A DNA stretch of 64,000 nt from JARFQH01 sp963825595. GTDB lineage: Bacteria; Desulfobacterota; Desulfobacteria; Desulfobacterales; SG8-13. Location of the stretch: positions 1 through 64,000 of the forward strand of contig CAWGUE010000012.1 in the NCBI GenBank assembly GCA_963825595.1, read 5' to 3'. This document shows positions 29,548 to 38,363 of the stretch, piece after piece; the first letter of the stretch is position 1, and each line of letters begins with the position of its first letter. Both the position numbers and the translations under genes were made by a program. The notes under the pieces are model-generated. The model made no database searches. It had not been told where the DNA came from and was given only the letters and a program-made list of their open reading frames with translations.

Positions 29548-31690
29548 TATTTTCGTAGCTTCTCACCAGCACTTCCCTGGGCTTGGCACCGTCCGAGGGC
29601 CCTACGATCCCCTCTTTTTCCATCATTTCGATGATACGCGCCGCCCGGTTGTAACCGATCCTCAGGTGCCGCTGAATCATCGAAATGGACGCCTGCCGGG
29701 TCTTTGTAATCAGGGCGACCGCCTCATCGTATTTTTCATCGGCATCATGGCTATCGGCTTCAGCGGATTCGGTAACCGCCCTTTCTGTCACATCTTCGTC
29801 GTATTCCGGCTTTTCCTGGTTCTTCAAGTATTCGGTAATTCGAACGAGTTCGGTTTCTGAAATGTAGGCACCGTGTATCCGCTGCAGTTTCGCCGCACCG
29901 GGCGGCATGAAAAGCATGTCGCCGTTACCGAGAAGACTTTCGGCGCCATTGGTGTCGATGATCGTTCGTGAGTCGGTCTTAGAGGACACCTGAAATGACA
30001 GACGGGTCGGAAAATTGGCTTTTATGATGCCGGTCAGGACATCGACCGACGGCCGTTGGGTGGCCAGAATCAGGTGGATTCCGGCGGCCCGGGCCATCTG
30101 TGCCAATCTTGTCAGGGCCAATTCCACGTCGCGCGAGGCCACCATCATCAAATCGGCCAGTTCGTCGATGATAATAACGATAAAAGGCAGTTTTTCCTCT
30201 GCTTCAGCCTCCGTTGAACCCGGTTTTACCGGTTTTATCTTACGATTATACTGAACGATGTTGCGGGCCCTGTTCTCCGACAGAAGCTCGTAGCGTCTCT
30301 CCATTTCACGCACGGCCCAGAAAAGTGCGTTGGTGGCCTTTTTAACGTCGGTGACGACCGGAGTAATCAGATGCGGTATCCCGTCATAGCTCGTCAGTTC
30401 GATTCGCTTGGGATCAACCATGATCAGTTTGACCTCATCGGGCCCGGCTTTGTAGAGCAGGCTGCAGATCATGGTGTTCAGTGCGACGCTCTTTCCGGCA
30501 CCGGTTGCACCGGCAATCAACAGGTGCGGCATCCGGTCGAGCTCGGCCACGAAAGGATTCCCGATGATGTCCTTGCCAAGGCAGATCGTCAGTTTGGATT
30601 TCGTTTTCTCGAACGCACTCGACACCACGATCTCTTTGAACCGCACCGTTTCGCGAACGGCGTTGGGGACTTCGATGCCGATCACGGCCTTGCCCGGGAT
30701 CGGTGCCACGATTCGTATGCTGGTGGCCCGGAGCGCGAGGGCCAGATCGTCGGACAGGTTGACGATCTTGTTGATCTTGACGCCCGAAGCCGGTTCGTAT
30801 TCGAAGGTGGTGATAACCGGTCCGGGTGATATGGCAACCACCTGACCCCTGACACCGAAATCTTCCAGTTTTTTCTCCAGCAGTTTCGACAACATTCTCA
30901 GGTTGTCGTCATCCGCCGAAATGGACCGGTGTTCCGGCTCTTCGAGCAAATTTACGGAAGGAAGCTGAAAACCCGAGCCGGACCGCATGAAGTCAAACAC
31001 ATCCTGCTTGGGTACCGGAGCGCTTTTAATCGGCGCCTTCACGGTATTTTTTATTTCGATCGCGACCTCTTTCTTTACGGCTTTCTCCTTGATGACCGCG
31101 CGTCGCTTTTTGGCTTTCTGACGCCTTTCTTTGTGTTTCAAGTAGAACGTCTTCAAATGGTCAGAAATAGAAATACTTATTGCATAGCAGCGCCGAAAAA
31201 ACGCCAGAAGAGAAAACCCCGTGGTCATGATAAAACCGATCAGCCAGACAAGACTGAGGATGATCACGGCACCGGTCGTGTTGGAATATTTAACGAGAAA
31301 CGTTTTGAAAGGGATTCCGACAAACCCCCCTGCTGAAAAGTCGCTTCCGAAGAGAGGGTAGGTGTGCTGTCTCAGCGCCAGCAGACCGCCTGTCGTTACG
31401 ATCAAAAGCAGACCGCCGATGACGGTGCAGATAATCGCCGTGCGTGCGTGTCCGCCAAGAATGTGCATGCTGGACAGAAGCAGAAGGAGCGGGACCCAGA
31501 AGGCGCCGATACCGAACACGCCGATCAGCAAACCGGCCGTATGAGATCCGAACACGCCAAAGAGGTTGTGGATCTTCCTGGCGCCGACGGCATTGAGCAG
31601 GGATGGGTCATCGGGACTGTAAGAGAGGAGACTTACCAGAGTGAAGATGACCAGAAAAAAAAGCAGAATTCCGATGATTTCTTTACGCAT
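29540..31690 (-). CDS. ftsK: DNA translocase FtsK
   Basis: Septal DNA pump that clears chromosomes and activates dimer resolution at dif. The 716 residues have four membrane helices in the first ~175 residues, a short charged linker, the motor with Walker A GATGAGKSVALN and Walker B FIVIIIDELADLMM, and a C-terminal winged-helix gamma domain (residues ~650-715, ISMIQRHLRIGYNRAARIIE) that reads KOPS. The linker is short compared with E. coli FtsK, as in SpoIIIE-type proteins. It lies 134 bp after rnj. Confidence 0.97.
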   Translation of the reverse strand: MRKEIIGILLFFLVIFTLVSLLSYSPDDPSLLNAVGARKIHNLFGVFGSHTAGLLIGVFGIGAFWVPLLLLLSSMHILGGHARTAIICTVIGGLLLIVTTGGLLALRQHTYPLFGSDFSAGGFVGIPFKTFLVKYSNTTGAVIILSLVWLIGFIMTTGFSLLAFFRRCYAISISISDHLKTFYLKHKERRQKAKKRRAVIKEKAVKKEVAIEIKNTVKAPIKSAPVPKQDVFDFMRSGSGFQLPSVNLLEEPEHRSISADDDNLRMLSKLLEKKLEDFGVRGQVVAISPGPVITTFEYEPASGVKINKIVNLSDDLALALRATSIRIVAPIPGKAVIGIEVPNAVRETVRFKEIVVSSAFEKTKSKLTICLGKDIIGNPFVAELDRMPHLLIAGATGAGKSVALNTMICSLLYKAGPDEVKLIMVDPKRIELTSYDGIPHLITPVVTDVKKATNALFWAVREMERRYELLSENRARNIVQYNRKIKPVKPGSTEAEAEEKLPFIVIIIDELADLMMVASRDVELALTRLAQMARAAGIHLILATQRPSVDVLTGIIKANFPTRLSFQVSSKTDSRTIIDTNGAESLLGNGDMLFMPPGAAKLQRIHGAYISETELVRITEYLKNQEKPEYDEDVTERAVTESAEADSHDADEKYDEAVALITKTRQASISMIQRHLRIGYNRAARIIEMMEKEGIVGPSDGAKPREVLVRSYENMS

Positions 31691-31701
31691 GGATCGAATA
31701 G

Positions 31702-31823
31702 GTCCGTTGGGCCCGTTGGGTCCCGCCGCGGCGGGATTGAGCCCGTTGAGCCCGTTCAGCCCGTTGGCCGGAGAACCAACGCAGACGGGCTTAACGGGCT
31801 AACGGGCCAACCGGCCAAACCGG
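31702..31823. repeat. GC-rich tandem and inverted CCCGTTG repeats
   Basis: The whole rnj-ftsK gap is built of CCCGTTGGG/CCCGTTGAG units (31702-31767) facing inverted ACGGGCT units (31784-31810), with a perfect 16-bp palindrome TCCCGCCGCGGCGGGA at 31721-31736. The two halves can fold into one long hairpin. Read from rnj this could stop or stall transcription; no T-run follows. Confidence 0.6.
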
Positions 31824-31824
31824 T

Positions 31825-33477
31825 TCATATGACCATCACGAAGGGCAGAATTACCGGTCGCCTTCCGATGGTGAAATAAAAGTATTGTCGCAGTGCCGAC
31901 TGCAACCGCGCCCGGATAACCTTTATACGGTCGGGAACTTCGGGGCCGACATCCTCGACGATTTCGAGAATCACGCACTGGGCGTCCTGAACGAGATGGC
32001 CGGTTTCGGTCTCGAACACGAAACCACGGGAGACGATCTCCGGCCCGTAAACGACGATTCCCGTTTCGTCGTCGAAGGCCAGATTGACCACAACGAGACC
32101 TTCCTCCGACAGCAACCGCCTTTCTTTCAGCACACTGCGGCCGACATCTCCGACGCCCTTTCCGTCGATGAGCACCCTGCCGGTCATGACCGTGTCTTTC
32201 ACCCTGCCGCCGGTCTCGTCAAATTCGATAATGTGTCCGTTTTCGGCAAGCAGGACTCTCTCGGGCGGAATACCCATTTGTTGGACCAGCCGCGAATGCA
32301 GCACCAAATGCCGGTACTCGCCGTGAATCGGGATAACATACTTGGGTCGGGTCAGATTGACCATCAATTTGAGCTCTTCCCGAAAGGCGTGCCCGGACAC
32401 GTGGATCTCGGAAATTTTTTCATAGATGACGTTGGCGCCCCTCTTGTAGAGCATGTTGATAATATGGCCAATGGCCCTCTCGTTGCCGGGGATGAATTTA
32501 GAAGAGAGAATGACCGTATCTTCTTTTTTTACTTTAAGTTGCTTGTGGTTGCCTGCCGCCATTCGAGCCAGGGCAGACATGGGTTCTCCCTGGCTTCCTG
32601 TGGTCGTAATGATGATCTCGTCATCAGAGTACTGATTGACCTCAGTGATGTCGATCTCCATTCCCTCGGGGATATGAATATAACCGAGATCCCGGGCCAG
32701 GTTGACGGCGACTTCGATGCTGCGGCCGTTAAAGACGATCTTCTTGCCGCGCTCGCAGGCAATATTGACAATATGCTGGATGCGGTTGATGTTCGAGGCA
32801 AAAAGCGCGATGATAATCCGGCCTTTACTTTCGTCGACGATCTTGGCCAGCTTGTCGCGGATCTCACGCGCCGAAATGGTGTATCCTTCTTTTTCGATGT
32901 TTGTTGAATCGGACAAAAGGGCCAGAACGCCTTTTTCTCCGCACTGGGCAAACCGGCCGACATCCGTTGCCAGGCCGTCTCCAAGACTGTGGCTGATTTT
33001 GAAATCTCCGGTATGAACGATCAGACCCAGCGGTGTGCGGATAGCCAGACCGACGCCGTCGACCACGCTGTGACCAACTTGGATGAATTCGAGCATAAAA
33101 GGCCCCAGCTTCAACTGCTCGCCCGGATGGATTTCGTGCAGACCGCGCGGTACGATTGTGTCGAACTCCTCGAGTTTGTGTCGAACGACACCGAGTGTAA
33201 AAGGGGTTCCAAACACGGGGGCGTTGACTTCCTTCAGCAGAAACGGCAGCGCACCGATGTGATCCTCATGAGCATGCGTCAGAACGATGCCGGTGACGAG
33301 CGTACGGTTCCGTTTGACGTAGTCCATATCCGGAATGACGAAATCGACCCCCAGCATGTAGTCTTCGGGAAACATCAGACCGGCATCGACGATGAAAAGT
33401 GTTGTTCCGTACTCGAACACCATCATATTGAGGCCGATCTCCCCGAGACCGCCCAAGGGAATGATCTTTAACTGCAC
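31825..33477 (-). CDS. rnj: Ribonuclease J
   Basis: Metallo-beta-lactamase/beta-CASP ribonuclease with 5'-3' exo- and endonuclease activity in mRNA and rRNA maturation. The 550 residues show the HxHxDH zinc motif HAHEDH (~73-78), GHSVVDGVG and HTGDFKI metal ligands, beta-CASP motifs (SGHAFREELK, IPIHGEYRHL), and a C-terminal dimerisation domain. It overlaps plsC by 10 bp. Its coexistence with RNase Y in one genome is notable for a Gram-negative. Confidence 0.96.
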   Translation of the reverse strand: MQLKIIPLGGLGEIGLNMMVFEYGTTLFIVDAGLMFPEDYMLGVDFVIPDMDYVKRNRTLVTGIVLTHAHEDHIGALPFLLKEVNAPVFGTPFTLGVVRHKLEEFDTIVPRGLHEIHPGEQLKLGPFMLEFIQVGHSVVDGVGLAIRTPLGLIVHTGDFKISHSLGDGLATDVGRFAQCGEKGVLALLSDSTNIEKEGYTISAREIRDKLAKIVDESKGRIIIALFASNINRIQHIVNIACERGKKIVFNGRSIEVAVNLARDLGYIHIPEGMEIDITEVNQYSDDEIIITTTGSQGEPMSALARMAAGNHKQLKVKKEDTVILSSKFIPGNERAIGHIINMLYKRGANVIYEKISEIHVSGHAFREELKLMVNLTRPKYVIPIHGEYRHLVLHSRLVQQMGIPPERVLLAENGHIIEFDETGGRVKDTVMTGRVLIDGKGVGDVGRSVLKERRLLSEEGLVVVNLAFDDETGIVVYGPEIVSRGFVFETETGHLVQDAQCVILEIVEDVGPEVPDRIKVIRARLQSALRQYFYFTIGRRPVILPFVMVI

Positions 33478-34193
33478 GCCGGGCCTCCCTTCATCTCACC
33501 CAACCGTCGGCAAAGCAGGTCCCGGGTTTTTTCCATCAATTCATCCTTGGTCGCCCGATCAAATCCCGAAGTCTCGAGGAGCGGCAGCACCTCGAGTGTG
33601 ACCTGGCAGGGTCTTATCGTCAGTTTGTTTTTGGGCATAATGGACCAGGTTCCATTGATAACAATTGGCAAGATCGCAACCCCCGCATCAACAGCCAAAA
33701 CAAACGAGCCCTTTTTAAACGGTTTAATCATGCCGTCCAAACTGCGGGTGCCTTCCGGAAACACCAGAACCGATGTTCCGTCCTTGATGGTGGCGGCGGC
33801 TTTTGCCAGGCTTTGAAAAGCGGATTCACGATCAGAACGATCGATGCTGATGTAGCCGCAACCGCGCATGGCCCGCCCGAACACCGGAATCTTGAATAAT
33901 TCAGCTTTTGCCAACCAACGGAACTGCAATGGCAAATGCGCCAGAAGAACGGGAATATCGAAATTGCTCTGATGATTCGCCATCACGATGAATGATCGGC
34001 CGAGGTCAATGTGGGCGGTCCCCTTCACCGCGACGTCAATGCCGCTGATCGTCAGGATGGCCCGGGCCCATAATCGAGCCACTTTATGGGGCGTGTCGCC
34101 GGTTTTGCTGAAGATGGCCACGACAATCGTCACAGTGGCAAAAACGGCCGTCAACAGAACCGTGGCGCCATATATGAATACTGTTCTGAACAT
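33468..34193 (-). CDS. plsC: 1-acyl-sn-glycerol-3-phosphate acyltransferase
   Basis: Makes phosphatidic acid from lysophosphatidic acid at the inner membrane. It has an N-terminal hydrophobic helix, the catalytic NHQSNFD (HX4D) and the substrate-binding FPEGTRS motif. I prefer the ATG of MFRTVFIYG (241 residues). A TTG start at 34220 would add nine residues and place the ribosome site inside the repeat that begins at 34222. It overlaps the rnj start by 10 bp. Confidence 0.93.
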   Translation of the reverse strand: MFRTVFIYGATVLLTAVFATVTIVVAIFSKTGDTPHKVARLWARAILTISGIDVAVKGTAHIDLGRSFIVMANHQSNFDIPVLLAHLPLQFRWLAKAELFKIPVFGRAMRGCGYISIDRSDRESAFQSLAKAAATIKDGTSVLVFPEGTRSLDGMIKPFKKGSFVLAVDAGVAILPIVINGTWSIMPKNKLTIRPCQVTLEVLPLLETSGFDRATKDELMEKTRDLLCRRLGEMKGGPACS

Positions 34194-34221
34194 TGAAAAC
34201 CGATTAAATGGCCACCTCAAG

Positions 34222-34420
34222 ATTCAATGACCTCCGGCAACGTCGGCGGAATGGCTTGCAGACCGCTCAAAGCGGTCTTTTAATGCCAATATTTCGGACA
34301 AGCAGACGGTCATTGAATTTATATGATAATATTGATCGTCTCAGGTAGTCGTTAACTCCTGGAACTGTCGCTCTTTGGGAGTCTCCCCAGCATAGCTGGG
34401 GGTTTAGCGATGATTGTTAT
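34222..34420 (+). repeat. Doubly palindromic interspersed element, copy A
   Basis: Two modules. Module 1 (34222-34318, 97 bp) is bounded by 11-bp inverted repeats ATTCAATGACC/GGTCATTGAAT and holds a perfect hairpin GACCGCT-CAA-AGCGGTC. Module 2 (to 34420) carries CTCCCCAGC/GCTGGGGG. A direct copy with the same order lies at 37676-37867; module 1 is exactly 97 bp in both. No coding capacity and no transposase nearby. Confidence 0.8.
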
Positions 34421-34442
34421 GCCATTGCCTTTGGCCGTATGG

Positions 34443-34775
34443 TCAGGTGTGGATGTCGAGTTGCTCGAAAATTTCATCGATGATCTCGATGATCCAGTTG
34501 CGCTGGATATGGGTGGCATATGCAATGCATCCGCAACGCACCCTTTCTCTGGTGCGCACCAGCAGTTCACATGCCAAGGCACTGTCCCGCAGCTCTACGG
34601 CGAAATAAAAGGGTTGGCAGTCGGCATGGGAGGCTTGCGTTTCGGAAAGGTGTTCTGAATCGATAGGGATCCAAAAAACACCGCCAAGATCCGCTGGTCC
34701 GAAACGCTGTTCGAAATGGGCCTTGAGTGTATCGTATTCGCCCAAGCGCAATTCATCGATAACATATTGCTTCAT
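34443..34775 (-). CDS. Hypothetical protein
   Basis: 110 residues from the ATG of MKQYVIDELR (a GTG start at 34793 would add six). Acidic, soluble, no signal peptide or membrane helix. The ordered sequence (AHFEQRFGPADLGGVFWIPID, then PFYFAVELRDSALACELLVR) and the absence of low complexity suggest a real folded protein. I do not recognise the family. It begins 23 bp from repeat copy A and is oriented like plsC. Confidence 0.6.
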   Translation of the reverse strand: MKQYVIDELRLGEYDTLKAHFEQRFGPADLGGVFWIPIDSEHLSETQASHADCQPFYFAVELRDSALACELLVRTRERVRCGCIAYATHIQRNWIIEIIDEIFEQLDIHT

Positions 34776-34844
34776 AACCGTAAGATTTAGCACAGAAAAT
34801 AACCGTGTGCAAGGCGATTGTTATCCGGCGGTGATCAAGACCGA

Positions 34845-34873
34845 TTGACGGTATTTAGCAACTCGGATACAAT
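34845..34873 (+). promoter_or_regulatory. Promoter upstream of the beta-barrel gene
   Basis: TTGACG (34845-34850), a 17-nt spacer and TACAAT (34868-34873) form a good sigma-70 promoter. The predicted start near 34880 leaves a ~285-nt untranslated leader before the TTG start at 35166, long enough for regulation or for a small RNA; no riboswitch class is recognised. Confidence 0.6.
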
Positions 34874-35165
34874 ATAGACCGTTGAAGTATTCCAACAGGG
34901 GCGGTCCCGAACATATTTGGTGGACCAACACCTAACCCGCATAGCTCATGAATATTTTAGTAAGATGTCTGAATTAATACATGATATCAAACTGTGTTTT
35001 GGGATTCCGACAACCTGCCGGATAGCCGTCATGTGAGGGACACTTCCTGGATTCGTGCGGTCTGCGACAGCCTTGCAGGGGAATACGACTTTTACTCTGC
35101 CAATAGGGATGCCGGACACGCAGCCGCCCGGTGAGATACGTATCGCATCAGAGAGGAAATACATC

Positions 35166-36284
35166 TTGAAGAACCGCAACAAAATGATTCTGCTCTCCAC
35201 CATGCTCGCGATTTTTTTTTCCACTCAACCGGTCGGAAGCCACCCGACAATGGCCTCTGTCAATGACCGGCTCGATGTGCCTGAAGCGCCGTCTGTATTT
35301 TATGCAGATACCGACACAGCCGTTCAACGCAAAGAGAACGTCCCCGGTCATCTTCTGGCATCTGCGGAGACGGCGCAGTACCAGCCTCCGGAGATAGTGA
35401 CGCGCAAGGTCGACGAAGATCTATCGGGGGGGATATTCAGTCTTTGGCAATGGTATTTTAATGCCGGTTACCGCCATGATGAAATCGACTGGAGTTTTGC
35501 CTTACCGAACATCAACATCCGATCGGAACTCCAGTGGCGCAACCTTGAGAGCATCCAATTTGAATTCGGTCTTCAACGACGTCTGGGGCGCAATTTTCGG
35601 CTCAAAGGCTCACTGGACTATGCCTTCCTCTTCGACGGCGACAACCAGGATTCGGATTACGACGGCAATAATCGCACCGACGAATTTTCCCGATCCAACA
35701 ACAGCACCCAGGACGGCGACCTGTGGGATATTTCCATTGGTCTGGCATACGATGTGCGCCTATTTCGCGACCGTTTCATTCTGTCACCTGCCGTCGGCTA
35801 CTCCTACCACGACCAGAATCTACAGATTACCCGCGGCGTCCAGACAATACCACCCCTGGGACCCTTTCCGGGACTCCGCAGCAGTTATGATCCGACTTGG
35901 TACGGACCGTGGGTCGGGGCGGAATTTCTGTACAACAGCACCGGCAAATCCGCGCCAAAGCCGGGCTACGAGGCCTTCTTCGGGATCGAATATCATTTTG
36001 CCGATTTCGAAGCCCAGGCCGATTGGAATCTGCGAGCGGATCTGGCCCATCCCGTGAGTTTCCGGCAGAATGCCGACGGGTCGGGATGGGTCCTGCGGGG
36101 CGGTTTCAATTACCTGTTCAACCCGCGGTGGAGTGTAAATTTGATCGGAAAATATCAGAAATGGGAGACCTCCGCCGGGAGCCACCGGTTTTTCTTTTAC
36201 GACGGCTCCTCCTATGAAGCGCGGCTGAATGGCGTGAACTGGGACTCGTTTTCGCTCTCGGCGGGGATAACTTGCCGGTTCTGA
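35166..36284 (+). CDS. Outer-membrane beta-barrel protein, possibly omptin-like
   Basis: I choose the TTG at 35166 because AGAGGA lies 8 nt upstream and it begins a clean signal peptide (KNRNKMILLSTMLAIFFSTQPVGS). The mature part alternates aromatic/polar strands (WQWYFNAGYRHDEIDWSF) and ends in SLSAGITCRF, a typical C-terminal barrel strand with terminal Phe. The acidic DNQDSDYDG region and overall strand pattern faintly recall omptin proteases, but the omptin D-x-H pair is not clear (here D-L-A-H). Probably a ~10-stranded barrel of unknown role. Confidence 0.72.
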   Translation: MKNRNKMILLSTMLAIFFSTQPVGSHPTMASVNDRLDVPEAPSVFYADTDTAVQRKENVPGHLLASAETAQYQPPEIVTRKVDEDLSGGIFSLWQWYFNAGYRHDEIDWSFALPNINIRSELQWRNLESIQFEFGLQRRLGRNFRLKGSLDYAFLFDGDNQDSDYDGNNRTDEFSRSNNSTQDGDLWDISIGLAYDVRLFRDRFILSPAVGYSYHDQNLQITRGVQTIPPLGPFPGLRSSYDPTWYGPWVGAEFLYNSTGKSAPKPGYEAFFGIEYHFADFEAQADWNLRADLAHPVSFRQNADGSGWVLRGGFNYLFNPRWSVNLIGKYQKWETSAGSHRFFFYDGSSYEARLNGVNWDSFSLSAGITCRF

Positions 36285-36353
36285 AAATTTCAGACCGGCT
36301 GGTAGCAATTGTAACCGCTGCGCCCAACATGGCCTGCGACCTTTCGGCGGCAT

Positions 36354-37628
36354 TTACCTATCGAAAGGCAACAGATTGCCGTCCCGGCCAAATGCCATGG
36401 ATCTCCAAGGGGTCAGCAACTTCAGATCCTGATTACCCTCCACATCTTCTGCCATCGCTCTCGACACCTGAATCTCCTCCAGATGCTTGGTGTCGGTAAT
36501 CCGCACCAGGCGGGCCGCTGCAGGATCACTCATGCCGGCAGTGCCGGCGCAAATAGCGATCGCTTCGCGATCTGTGTCGACGTGCAGGGGAATGGCCGCT
36601 TTTTCCGGAGAAATGGCTGTGACAGCGTTTTTGTAAGTCTTTTTCAGGTCAAGGGCCTCCACCAAACGACGGGTGGTGACATCCGCCAATCCGATGCCAC
36701 TGCCGTTGCCGTCTGAACCCGGACTCAGCTCGCGTACGAAGATGCGTTTGATGTGGGGCGCCGTATTGAAATCTCCGACGATGTCCCGGTGGCGGCCGGT
36801 AACGTTGGAGTCCATGCCGATCCCGCTGATGTCCTTCCCGAAACGGTCGACCACAAGAATGTCGATATCGTCAAACGGTATACGCCCCATCATGGCCGCA
36901 GCCGCCTTGAGCAGGTTCTTTTCGTGGTCCACGATGTTCTCCGGCAACAGAGCCTCAATCCGGGATAGATCGCCGTGGCCATCCTCCACCAGCGCCAGTC
37001 CACAGAGAATCGGACAACGCTGGAGAACCACGCGCGCAGCCTTTTCGATAATGGCAAAAGTGTGCCGGACGGCTTGTCGGTGATATTCCGCTGCGCCGTC
37101 AACCTTTCCCAGTCCGATCGTCAGCATCTTGCATAGTCCGCTCTCGATCTCCGCCCGAAACTTCGTGTGAGGTTTCACACGGTTGATGACGACGATATGG
37201 TCGGCCACCAACGCTGAACGCGAGAAATAGATCTGAGTACCGGTGGAGAGTCGATCGATGACCTCCACGGCCATATCCGCATCGATGGAAATCCTCATGG
37301 CATTCTCGTGGATACCCAGCTTTTCAAGCACGGCACGCTGTCCCTGGGCCGTCGCACCGCCGTGACTGCCCATGGCCGGGACAATGAACGGTTTCATTTG
37401 CTTTTGGCGCAAGAAATCGATGCACTGACCGACGACCGTATCTAGGGCGCTGATACCGCGACTTCCGACAGCGACCGCCACCGTCTGCCCGGGTGTAACC
37501 GATCCATTCAGATCCAGACCATTCAAAGCGGACTGCACCGCGCGGGGGATATCGGTAATAGCGGCCCGATGCAGTTTCTGCCGGACCCGTGCCATATCGG
37601 GAAAGGCGCGAGGAGTTACATTCATCAT
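36354..37628 (-). CDS. LarA-N/DUF2088-like protein (lactate racemase-related)
   Basis: 424 residues related to the N-terminal domain of nickel-dependent lactate racemase (DUF2088). Visible features are AVAVGSRGIS, AMGSHGGATAQGQ, NRVKPHTKF and GLGKVDGAAEYH, where His/Lys residues resemble cofactor- or metal-binding positions. The second half does not show clear LarA C-domain motifs, so racemase activity is not assured and no LarB/C/E cofactor genes are nearby. It is transcribed out of repeat copy B. Confidence 0.7.
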   Translation of the reverse strand: MMNVTPRAFPDMARVRQKLHRAAITDIPRAVQSALNGLDLNGSVTPGQTVAVAVGSRGISALDTVVGQCIDFLRQKQMKPFIVPAMGSHGGATAQGQRAVLEKLGIHENAMRISIDADMAVEVIDRLSTGTQIYFSRSALVADHIVVINRVKPHTKFRAEIESGLCKMLTIGLGKVDGAAEYHRQAVRHTFAIIEKAARVVLQRCPILCGLALVEDGHGDLSRIEALLPENIVDHEKNLLKAAAAMMGRIPFDDIDILVVDRFGKDISGIGMDSNVTGRHRDIVGDFNTAPHIKRIFVRELSPGSDGNGSGIGLADVTTRRLVEALDLKKTYKNAVTAISPEKAAIPLHVDTDREAIAICAGTAGMSDPAAARLVRITDTKHLEEIQVSRAMAEDVEGNQDLKLLTPWRSMAFGRDGNLLPFDR

Positions 37629-37675
37629 GGCTCTCGTTATCGTTCGAGGTTATGGCGCAGCGTATGGCTGCCGGA

Positions 37676-37867
37676 ATTCAATGACCTCCGGCCAAGTCGG
37701 AGGAATGGCTGCTGAACCGCTCAAAGCGATCTATTAAATCCGTTGTTTCGGGCAACTCGCCGGTCATTGAATATAATAATCATCATAACAGCTCTTTATT
37801 AACTCCTGCAACTGTCATACTTTGGCGGTCTCCCCAGCAGAGTTGGGGTTTTACCGATGATTATGAT
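37676..37867 (+). repeat. Doubly palindromic interspersed element, copy B
   Basis: Direct copy of 34222-34420. Module 1 (37676-37772, 97 bp) has the same 11-bp terminal inverted repeats and a hairpin CCTCCG/CGGAGG. Module 2 is bounded by ATAATCATC (37776-37784) and GATGATTAT (37856-37864) and contains the CTCCCCAGC...GTTGGGG hairpin. It lies directly upstream of the LarA-like gene. Confidence 0.8.
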
Positions 37868-37983
37868 CAGGGAAAAAAGTGCGGTGGGGATCGTCTTATC
37901 CAGGATATTGGCAGGATGGCCGCTTCTGGGCAATGCCTTTCGAAACTGCCAGGCAAGCCGTTCCGAAAGGCATTCAAATCATT

Positions 37984-38172
37984 TTAGGTCTCTTCGACAG
38001 TAATGGCACCTGGTTCGCAAACTTCAATGCAGCTTTCGCAGCCGAGGCATTCTTCAGCATTCACCGGAACGGATTTTCCATCCTGAATTTCAAACACTTC
38101 GACAGGGCAAACGTCCACGCATTCTTCGCAACCTTCACATTTTTCCTCATCAACAATGGGGTTGAAAGCCAT
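37984..38172 (-). CDS. 2[4Fe-4S] ferredoxin
   Basis: 62 residues from the ATG with AAAGGAG 8 nt upstream. Two C-x2-C-x2-C-x3-C clusters (CEGCEECVDVCP and CLGCESCIEVCE) bind two low-potential [4Fe-4S] centres, as in clostridial-type ferredoxins. Highly acidic, cytoplasmic electron carrier for anaerobic metabolism. It stands alone with its own promoter. Confidence 0.96.
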   Translation of the reverse strand: MAFNPIVDEEKCEGCEECVDVCPVEVFEIQDGKSVPVNAEECLGCESCIEVCEPGAITVEET

Positions 38173-38248
38173 AACCGAATTCTCCTTTCTTAAGATTTTG
38201 GAAATAAGTGACCGTGTCACCTGTAGTTTTCAAACACAAGAAAAGGTC

Positions 38249-38275
38249 ATTATACCAATTGAAAAGGCGAGTCAA
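38249..38275 (-). promoter_or_regulatory. Promoter of the ferredoxin gene
   Basis: Minus strand TTGACT (38275-38270), a 15-nt spacer and a perfect TATAAT (38254-38249) lie ~75 bp before the ferredoxin start. The spacer is short; reading the -35 as CTTGAC gives 16. Confidence 0.6.
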
Positions 38276-38363
38276 GGCTTGTTGCATTTTTTTTGCTCCC
38301 TATCAACGAAGTGGACAGAAATCAATAAAATTTATTAATTTTAAATAGTTGTGATGTGGACCG

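Noticed and set aside
31885..32907. Open frame of 340 codons opposite rnj
   Set aside because: Antisense to RNase J; its sequence has no family motif.
34222..34420. Integron attC site
   Set aside because: Hairpins are present but the GTTRRRY/RYYYAAC core sites are not in the right arrangement, and no integrase is near.
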